From Streptomyces griseoruber (GTDB lineage Bacteria; Actinomycetota; Actinomycetes; Streptomycetales; Streptomycetaceae): DNA of 64,000 nucleotides. Both the position numbers and the translations under genes were made by a program. Shown here in pieces: positions 58,013 through 64,000 of the stretch (position 1 is the first letter of the stretch; every line of letters starts with the position of its first letter). The stretch covers positions 187,862 through 251,861 of the forward strand of contig NZ_KQ948765.1 in NCBI RefSeq assembly GCF_001514205.1, read 5' to 3'. The notes under the pieces are model-generated. The model was not told where the DNA came from, ran no database searches, and saw only the letters and a list, made by a program, of their open reading frames with translations.

Positions 58013-61000
58013 TTACGCCTCCAGCTTGCTGATCCGTACCGCCCCTTGGACCGTGCCGGGAGCGGCGCTGGTGAGCGTCAGCCGCACCCGGGAGCCGCGC
58101 ACCGCGTCGAAGGTGACGACGGTCGGGGCGTCCGAGTCGGCGGCCCACTCCACGGCCGCCCCGGTGACCGGTGTGTACCGCTGCCCGTCGCCCACCGCGA
58201 CCTCGACCGCCGCGGGCAGGCTGTGCGTGGCGTCCACGGTGAAGGAGACCGCCACCCGGTCGATGTCCCGGGTGCGCCCCCAGTCGACCGAGACCCAGTC
58301 CGTCGGCCGGGCCCCGCTGAAAGCGGGCAGCAGCGCGGTGGCCGGCTTGACGAAGGCGTTGGACCAGCCGGTGGCCGGGTTCCCGTCCAGCATCGCGGCG
58401 GGCAGGGTGTCGGTCCGGCCCGAGTAACTGGCGTCCGCGTAGGGGTGGTTCACGGGCTCGGGGTACGCGGGCGGGAACTCGGCGGCGGGCGTGGCGGCCA
58501 CCGAGCGGGCGCGGGTGGTGCGCACGGTGGCGGTGCCCTCGCGCAGTCCGTCCACGCGCGCGGTCACCTTCAGCGGTCCCGCGTCGGTGCCCGAGCGCAC
58601 GATCGCGAGCGCCTTGCCGTGGAAGGCGGTCCGGGTGCTCGCCTGGTACCGCTCGGCGCTCTCCTCACGCCCGTTGTCGAGCCCGGCCAGCGAACCGCCG
58701 CTCACCGCGAAGGAGATGAGGTGCTCGGCGTCCGGGACGACGACCCCGTGGGCGTCGACGACATCGGCGGTGACGAAGACGAGGGAACGCCCGTCCGCCG
58801 GAAGGGACGCGCGGTCGGGGGTGAGACGCACGGCGTGCGGGGCGCCGGCCGTGCGCAGGACGTCGGTGGCGACCACCTTGCCGCCGCGCCGCGCCACCGC
58901 CTTGAGCACCCCCGGTTCATAGGCGACCTCCCACGTCAGGTGCAGTTTGCCCGCGCTTCCGTTGGGGCTGGTGTAACTGCCCGGCCAGGGACCGGTGGTG
59001 AAGGTCCTGTCGTCGCCGGTGGCCTCGGTGGTCTCCAGGTAGGCGCGGCCGTCGACGGTCGTCTTGGTGTCGAACCTCCGCACGCCCAGCGACTTTCCGT
59101 TGAGATACAGCTCGACGGTGTCGACGTTGGCGTACGCCCACACCTCGACCGTGTCGCCCCGCTCGTGGTTCCAGGTGGCCGGCAGCAGATGGACCATCGG
59201 CTCGTCCGTCCACTGGCTCCTGAACAGGTGGTACATGTCCTTGGGGAAGCCGGCCGTGTCGACCGCGCCGAAGAAGGAGGCCTTCACCGGGAAGACGTTG
59301 TACGGGGTCGGCTCACCGATGTAGTCGATGCCGGACCACAGGAACTGCCCGGCGAACCACTTCCGGTCCCGGTCCTTCTTGTGGCCGTACTCGCCGCTCA
59401 TCGTCCAGGAGGCGAGGTTGTTGTCGTAGGACGAGGTGGCCCGCTTGCCGGGGGTGTGGTTCTCGCCGGTGTTCAGGTGCTCCGGTTCCTGGTACGTCCC
59501 TCGGGTGGAGGTCTCCGAGGAGGACTCGGACTCGAAGAGGAACAGGTGCGGATAGGCGGCGTGCAGCACGTCCACGCTCTTCGCGGTGTTGTAGTTGAGG
59601 CCGAGGCCGTCGAGCCTGGCCAGCATCAGATCGGCGGCGGATCCCCTGGCGGGCGGGTTGCGGTACTTGTCGGAGCCGATGACCAGCGGGCGGGTGTCGT
59701 CGGCTGCCCTGATCGCGGCGATGATCCGGTCGGCCATGGCGAGACCGGCGGTGGAGGTGGAGTCGGTGATCTCGTTGCCGATGGACCAGAGCACCACGGC
59801 GGGCGAGTTGCGGGCGGCGCGGACCATCTCACCGGCGTCCTTCTCGCACCACTCGTCGAAGAACCGGCCGTAGTCGTAGCGCGTCTTTCCGGTCCGCCAG
59901 CAGTCGAAGGCCTCCACCATCATCACGATGCCCAGGTCCTCGCAGACCTCGGTCATCTCGGGCGAGGGCGGGTTGTGGGAGGTGCGGAAGGCGTTGACCC
60001 CCATCGACTTCATGATCGCCATCTGACGGCGGATCGCGTCCTTGTTCACCGCCGCGCCGAGGGCGCCCAGGTCGTGGTGGAGGTCCACCCCCTTGATCTT
60101 GGAGTGCCTGCCGTTGAGGAAGAAGCCCTCGTCCGGGTCGAAGCGGAAGGTGCGGATGCCGAAGGAGGTGCGGTAGGTGTCGGTGACCCGGCCGGCGACC
60201 CTCAGCTCGGTCTGCAGGGCGTAGCGGTGGGGCGCCGTGAAGTCCCACAGCCTCGGGTGGTCCACGGTGAGCCGGTGGGTCTCGGTGGCCCGCTCGCCCA
60301 CGGTGACCGTGGAGGCGGTACGGGCGACCGTGCGGCCGTTCGGCGCGACGATCCGGGAGACGACCTCCACCTCCGCGTCCGCGCCGGAGGTGTTCTCGAC
60401 GGCGGTCGCCACCTGGACGAGGGCGCGCTCGCCGGTGACCTCGGGGGTGGTGACGTACGTGCCCCAGCGGGCGACGTGCACCGGTTCCGTGACGACCAGA
60501 CGGGCCTCGCGGTAGATACCGCTGCCGGAGTACCAGCGGCTGCTGGGGAGACGGTTCTGCACCTTGACCGCGATCACGTTCTCGGTGCTGCCGTCGGTGT
60601 GCAGCAGCCCGGTCAGGTCGAAGGCGAAGCCGGTGTAGCCGTAGGGGTGGCGGCCGGCCTCGGTGCCGTTGCAGTAGACGTAGGCGTCCATGTAGACGCC
60701 GTCGAACTCGACCGAGATCCGCTTGCCGGCGTGGGCGGGCGGCAGCGTGAAGGCGAGGCGGTACCAGCCGAGGCCGCCGGGGAAGAAGCCGGTGCCGCTG
60801 GTGGTGCCGTGCTCGGTGGTGGGGGTCTGCTCGATGCTCCAGTCGTGCGGGACCGCCACCTCGCGCCAGGCCGAGTCGTCGTAGCCGGGGGTGGCCGCGT
60901 CCGCGTACGCGCCGGTCGGGTCGGTGATCCCGCCCGGATTGACCAGCGCGAAGCGCCAGCCGTCGCGCAGGGCGACCGTGTGGCGGCCGGTGGTGTGCGC

Positions 61001-61096
61001 GGCAGCCCGAGCCGCCTCGGCCGGGCTGCCGAGGAGCGCTCCGGCGGCCGGGGCGCCCGCGGAGGCGATCAAGACGGATCTGCGAGTGACTGTCAC
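58013..61096 (-). CDS. Exported GH2 beta-galactosidase-type enzyme (Tat signal)
   Basis: A 1027-residue glycosidase. The N-terminus TRRSVLIASAGAPAAGALLG is a twin-arginine signal. GH2 sugar-binding (about 40-190), immunoglobulin-like (about 195-300) and barrel (about 305-610) domains follow. Glu442 in VVLWSIGNEIT is the acid/base. The nucleophile is probably in the FLFESESSSETSTRGTY stretch (about 520), as in DUF4982-type GH2 enzymes. A DUF4982-like domain (about 640-800) and a discoidin/F5-8-type C-terminal domain (about 880-1027) follow. It likely releases beta-galactose from oligosaccharides outside the cell. It starts with GTG at 61096, with AGGGAGAG upstream. Confidence 0.9.
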   Translation of the reverse strand: MTVTRRSVLIASAGAPAAGALLGSPAEAARAAAHTTGRHTVALRDGWRFALVNPGGITDPTGAYADAATPGYDDSAWREVAVPHDWSIEQTPTTEHGTTSGTGFFPGGLGWYRLAFTLPPAHAGKRISVEFDGVYMDAYVYCNGTEAGRHPYGYTGFAFDLTGLLHTDGSTENVIAVKVQNRLPSSRWYSGSGIYREARLVVTEPVHVARWGTYVTTPEVTGERALVQVATAVENTSGADAEVEVVSRIVAPNGRTVARTASTVTVGERATETHRLTVDHPRLWDFTAPHRYALQTELRVAGRVTDTYRTSFGIRTFRFDPDEGFFLNGRHSKIKGVDLHHDLGALGAAVNKDAIRRQMAIMKSMGVNAFRTSHNPPSPEMTEVCEDLGIVMMVEAFDCWRTGKTRYDYGRFFDEWCEKDAGEMVRAARNSPAVVLWSIGNEITDSTSTAGLAMADRIIAAIRAADDTRPLVIGSDKYRNPPARGSAADLMLARLDGLGLNYNTAKSVDVLHAAYPHLFLFESESSSETSTRGTYQEPEHLNTGENHTPGKRATSSYDNNLASWTMSGEYGHKKDRDRKWFAGQFLWSGIDYIGEPTPYNVFPVKASFFGAVDTAGFPKDMYHLFRSQWTDEPMVHLLPATWNHERGDTVEVWAYANVDTVELYLNGKSLGVRRFDTKTTVDGRAYLETTEATGDDRTFTTGPWPGSYTSPNGSAGKLHLTWEVAYEPGVLKAVARRGGKVVATDVLRTAGAPHAVRLTPDRASLPADGRSLVFVTADVVDAHGVVVPDAEHLISFAVSGGSLAGLDNGREESAERYQASTRTAFHGKALAIVRSGTDAGPLKVTARVDGLREGTATVRTTRARSVAATPAAEFPPAYPEPVNHPYADASYSGRTDTLPAAMLDGNPATGWSNAFVKPATALLPAFSGARPTDWVSVDWGRTRDIDRVAVSFTVDATHSLPAAVEVAVGDGQRYTPVTGAAVEWAADSDAPTVVTFDAVRGSRVRLTLTSAAPGTVQGAVRISKLEA

Positions 61097-61397
61097 TGGC
61101 GGCTCTCCCTCTCAGGACCCAGAAGTACTCACAACTGATCTGACAACTGATCGTGACCAAACAGAATCTGACGACGAGCCCCTCCTGCCCGTCAAGGGGC
61201 CGGAGGCGCCTTGACGCACCACGGGTGACCGCTGCATCCGGCGGGCCGGTTCGGCCGGAATTGACCCTTGACCTCGACCGGAACGCGACCGGCCGGCCCC
61301 CCGAGGGGGTTCCCGTCCGCGCGCGGGCGGGACGGACTAGGCTGGAACGGATGTGGCGCGCCTGTTCACTGTGAGTGTCCGCGATGGAGTGGCGACG
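61097..61397. other. Divergent control region between GH2 and phosphatase genes
   Basis: This 301-nt gap contains both promoters. ACAACTGATC occurs twice at 61131-61140 and 61143-61152, a 12-nt direct repeat about 35 nt upstream of the GH2 start, which could be a regulator site. I see no palindrome of CebR type and no gene. Confidence 0.5.
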
Positions 61398-63764
61398 ATG
61401 AGCCCGGAGTATCCGTTCGACGAGGCCGCGACGGCCCGGGTGGTCGTCGACGACACCGGCACGGTCGTCGGCTGGAACGAGGGTGCCCGCTCCCTGCTGG
61501 GCTGGGCACCGCCCGAGGTCGTGGGCCGGCCCGTCGGCGAGCTGCTGGCCGGGGGAAGGCCTCCGGCGCCCACCGGGCCCCGCTGGGACGGCACACTCGC
61601 CCTGCGCCACCGGGACGGCCGGACCGTACGGGTGTGGCTGCTCGCCCACCACCGCCCGGCCCTCCACGACACCCCGGGCACCTGGCTCGTCGTGACGCCG
61701 CTCGCCTCGGACGGTCACCGCACCTCCGACGCCCCCCTGGACACGGCCGCGCTGGCCCAGGTGCCGTGCGCCGTGGCCGTCTACGACGAGCGGCTGCGGC
61801 TGGTCCGGGTCAACGACGCGATGGCCGCGGCGATCGGCCTGCCCGAGGAACGCATCCGGGGGCTCCGGCTCTCCGAGATCGGCGGCCGGCCGCAGAGCGC
61901 CGAGCTGGAGACGCACATGATCCGGGTGCTCGCCAACGGGCGGGCGGAGGACGTCCAGATCTACACCCGCACCGGCGGCGAGGAGCGGGCGCACGCCTGG
62001 CTGGCACGGTTCAAGCCGGTCATCGACGCCCGGGGCCGGGTGCGGGGCGTGTGCCTCGCCGCGCACGACTTCACCGAGAACTACCTCGCCCGCGAGCGGC
62101 TGCGGCTGGTCAACGAGGCCAGCGTGCGGATCGGCAGCACCCTCGACGTCACCCGGACGGCTCAGGAGCTGGCCGAGGTGTGCGTGCCCGCGCTCGCCGA
62201 CTTCGTCAGCGTCGATCTGCTGGACCCCCACGACGGCGGGGATCCGCCGGCCCGGCTCGTCGCCCCGCTGGAGCTGCGCCGGGCCGCGCACCACTCCGTC
62301 AACCCCGGCAACCCGATGGCCGTGGCCAAGCCCGGGGACGTCCTGCTCTATCCGGCCGGCTCGCCGCAGGCCGACTCGCTGATCGCGGGCCGCACCATCG
62401 TCGCCTCCGTGGACGAGCTGAACGCCTGGCTGGCCTGGGACACCCTGCGCGGCGAGCGGGTGCGCGAGTTCGGCATCCACTCCACGATGTCGGTGCCGAT
62501 CCGGGCCCGGGGGGCGACCCTGGGCGTCGCGGTCCTCACCCGCTACCGGCGGCCGGACCCCTTCACCCCGGACGACGTGCTGCTCGCCGAGGAGATCACC
62601 GCCCGGGCGGCCGTCTGCGTCGACAACGCCCGCCGCTTCTCCCGCGAGCGCGACACGGCCCTCGCCCTCCAGCGCAGCCTGCTCCCGCGGTCCCTGCCCG
62701 AGACGGTCGCCGTCGACGCCGCCTCCCGCTATCTGCCGGCCGCGCGCGCCGGGGTGGGCGGCGACTGGTTCGACGTCATCCCGCTGTCGGGGATGCGGGT
62801 CGCCATGGTGGTCGGGGACGTGGTCGGCCAGGGCATCCAGGCCTCGGCGACCATGGGCCGGCTGCGGACCGCCGTGCGCACCCTCGCCGACATCGACCTG
62901 GCCCCCGACGAGCTGCTCACCCACCTCGACGATCTCGTCGTACGGCTGTCCGAGGAGGCCGGCGGCGAGGGCAGCCCCGGCGAGGTCGGCGCGAGCTGTC
63001 TGTACGCGGTGTACGACCCGGTGTCCCGGCGGTGCACGATGGCCCGGGCCGGACACCCCCCGCCGCTGCTGCTGCGGCCGGGCGGCACACCGCACCGGAT
63101 CGATCTGCCCGCCGGTCCCGCGCTGGGCGTCGGTGGGCTGCCGTTCGAGTCGGCCGAGCTGGAACTGGCCGAGGGCAGTGTGCTCGCGTTCTACACGGAC
63201 GGGCTGCTCGCGTCCGGCGAGCGGGACGCGGAGGCCGGTCACCGGCTGCTCAGCGAGGCCCTCGCCGTGTACTCGGACTCCCTGGACGAGACCTGCGACC
63301 GGGTGCTGCACGCCCTGCTGCCGGCCGGGGGCGTCGCCGACGACGTGGCGCTGCTGCTGGCACGCACCCGGGGGCTGCCCGCGGCGCAGGTCGCGACCTG
63401 GGACATTCCCGCCGACCCGGCGCTGGTCGCGCCGATCCGCAAGCAGGTCGTCGAGCAGCTCGCGCGCTGGGAGATGAGTGAGGCGTCGTTCACGGCCGAG
63501 CTGGTGGTGAGCGAGCTGGTCACCAACGCGATCCGGTACGGGGCCCATCCGATACGGCTGCGGCTGATCCACGACGCCACGACGTTGATCTGTGAGGTGT
63601 CCGACACCAGTCACACCGCGCCGCATCTGCGGCGGGCGAAGACATGGGACGAGGGTGGGCGGGGATTGTTGCTGGTCGCGCAGCTCACGCAGCGGTGGGG
63701 CAGTCGGCACACCGCGGAGGGGAAGACGATCTGGGCGGAGCTGGGGCTCTTCGAGGAGGAATAG
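61398..63764 (+). CDS. Multidomain PP2C phosphatase (PAS-PAS-GAF-SpoIIE-HATPase)
   Basis: A 788-residue regulator. Two PAS domains (about 10-100 and 110-235; VVDDTGTVVGWNEGARSLLG and LAQVPCAVAVYDERLRLVRV), a GAF (about 240-420), a SpoIIE-type phosphatase (about 440-645) and a terminal HATPase (about 655-788). Metal residues are in GVGGDWFDVIPL (near 454) and VVGDVVGQGIQA; the ATPase N box is VSELVTNAIRYG (near 706). It probably acts in partner switching with a STAS protein. ATG at 61398 was chosen because GGAG lies 8 nt upstream; GTG at 61353 would add 15 residues. Confidence 0.9.
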   Translation: MSPEYPFDEAATARVVVDDTGTVVGWNEGARSLLGWAPPEVVGRPVGELLAGGRPPAPTGPRWDGTLALRHRDGRTVRVWLLAHHRPALHDTPGTWLVVTPLASDGHRTSDAPLDTAALAQVPCAVAVYDERLRLVRVNDAMAAAIGLPEERIRGLRLSEIGGRPQSAELETHMIRVLANGRAEDVQIYTRTGGEERAHAWLARFKPVIDARGRVRGVCLAAHDFTENYLARERLRLVNEASVRIGSTLDVTRTAQELAEVCVPALADFVSVDLLDPHDGGDPPARLVAPLELRRAAHHSVNPGNPMAVAKPGDVLLYPAGSPQADSLIAGRTIVASVDELNAWLAWDTLRGERVREFGIHSTMSVPIRARGATLGVAVLTRYRRPDPFTPDDVLLAEEITARAAVCVDNARRFSRERDTALALQRSLLPRSLPETVAVDAASRYLPAARAGVGGDWFDVIPLSGMRVAMVVGDVVGQGIQASATMGRLRTAVRTLADIDLAPDELLTHLDDLVVRLSEEAGGEGSPGEVGASCLYAVYDPVSRRCTMARAGHPPPLLLRPGGTPHRIDLPAGPALGVGGLPFESAELELAEGSVLAFYTDGLLASGERDAEAGHRLLSEALAVYSDSLDETCDRVLHALLPAGGVADDVALLLARTRGLPAAQVATWDIPADPALVAPIRKQVVEQLARWEMSEASFTAELVVSELVTNAIRYGAHPIRLRLIHDATTLICEVSDTSHTAPHLRRAKTWDEGGRGLLLVAQLTQRWGSRHTAEGKTIWAELGLFEEE

Positions 63765-63813
63765 GGCGTACGTGGTGGTGGGTTAGGTTGGACGGCGCGT
63801 GCGGGCCCTCTCG

Positions 63814-63868
63814 GGCTGGTCGCGCCCGCGCGGCGGAGCCGCACATTCCCTGCGGCCCCGCGCCCCTT
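63814..63868. repeat. Streptomyces intergenic repeat element, copy 2
   Basis: It begins GGCTGGTCGCGC and ends CCCCGCGCCCCTT, as does copy 1 at 28771-28800, with a longer centre holding GCGGC-GGA-GCCGC, a small hairpin. The element lies between the phosphatase and the permease gene at the window edge. Confidence 0.7.
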
Positions 63869-63920
63869 GGTGGGTGGACGGGCCCTGAACCGTCATCCGA
63901 CCGTCCTCCGGAGTTTTGCC

Positions 63921-64000
63921 CTGAACACCCCGCTCGCCGAAATTCTGTCCGCCGCGCTGCTCGTCGCCTCCCTCGCGTGGGCCGTCCTGCGTCCTGCCGG
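63921..64000 (+). CDS. Start of a permease-like gene (cut by the window end)
   Basis: The frame from 63921 reads LNTPLAEILSAALLVASLAW then AVLRPA and runs off the window. One hydrophobic helix is visible. The sequence resembles the start of SLC13/ArsB-type permeases of Streptomyces. The first codon is CTG, seven bases after GGAG (63910-63913); TTG at 63916 is out of frame, so CTG is a probable start. About 27 codons only are visible, so the family call is tentative. Confidence 0.5.
   Translation, partial: MNTPLAEILSAALLVASLAWAVLRPA

Noticed and set aside
59829..63710. A 1293-residue minus-strand open frame across the GH2 start and the phosphatase gene
   Set aside because: It overlaps two genes with intact motifs, is arginine/proline-rich, and shows no known domain. 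It is a GC-driven shadow.

Overview
The window comes from a high-GC actinomycete, almost certainly Streptomyces. The evidence is the codon use (G or C at nearly every third position), many GTG starts plus a few TTG or CTG candidates, a Streptomyces subtilisin inhibitor, a streptogrisin-type protease, mycothiol-dependent formaldehyde detoxification, SpoIIE-type phosphatases, a cellulase with a perfect CebR box, and two copies of the intergenic element typical of Streptomyces genomes. About fifty genes are present. No tRNA, rRNA, CRISPR array, transposase or prophage was seen.

Layout. 1-10.4 kb: small proteins, a ROK regulator divergent from a Gfo/Idh/MocA oxidoreductase, an L,D-transpeptidase, an SDR enzyme, a DUF4180 protein, the coupled mscR/metallo-hydrolase pair, an ABC exporter and an NTF2-like protein. 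10.5-22.6 kb: secreted proteins (a 1237-residue propeller/lectin protein, a GH27 alpha-galactosidase with ricin domain, a GH5 hydrolase, a beta-propeller protein), a glycosyltransferase whose 3' end is tandemly duplicated, and a TetR regulator. 22.7-26.6 kb: a TetM/OtrA-like ribosome-protection GTPase with a possible leader peptide, an XdhC-like protein and a phosphoesterase. 26.8-32.6 kb: a GT2 glycosyltransferase facing a translationally coupled rmlA-rmlB-rmlD-methyltransferase operon that lacks rmlC. 32.7-39.0 kb: two divergent multidomain PP2C phosphatases and a serine protease with an acidic repeat tail. 39.8-45.9 kb: a peptide-export locus. 45.9-55.5 kb: a VOC/AHSA1 fusion, an MFS exporter with palindromic operators, Ppx/GppA, STAS, subtilisin inhibitor, alpha/beta hydrolase, a sigma-like/zinc-finger/membrane/ricin protein and a Doc-like toxin-antitoxin pair. 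55.6-64 kb: a GH9 cellulase, a GH2 beta-galactosidase, a third PP2C phosphatase and the start of a permease gene.

The most interesting system lies at 39,770-45,907. A 71-residue precursor ends its leader in a double-glycine motif and has a cysteine-free, valine/glycine/leucine-rich, quasi-repetitive core. It is followed by a perfect 13-bp hairpin and then three coupled genes that match the NHLM/NHLP bacteriocin export set: an HlyD-like protein, a C39 peptidase/ABC protein, and a second ABC protein with a long N-terminal region. No modification enzyme is encoded nearby, and the short leader does not look like the long nitrile-hydratase-like leaders for which the family is named. I infer a dedicated secretion route for an unmodified hydrophobic peptide, either an antimicrobial or a surface-active developmental peptide.

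Much of the rest serves polymer breakdown and the cell surface: GH5, GH9, GH27 and GH2 hydrolases, a serine protease with a separate protease inhibitor, and a deoxysugar/glycosyltransferase set. Three PP2C phosphatases and a STAS protein point to partner-switching control of sigma factors.
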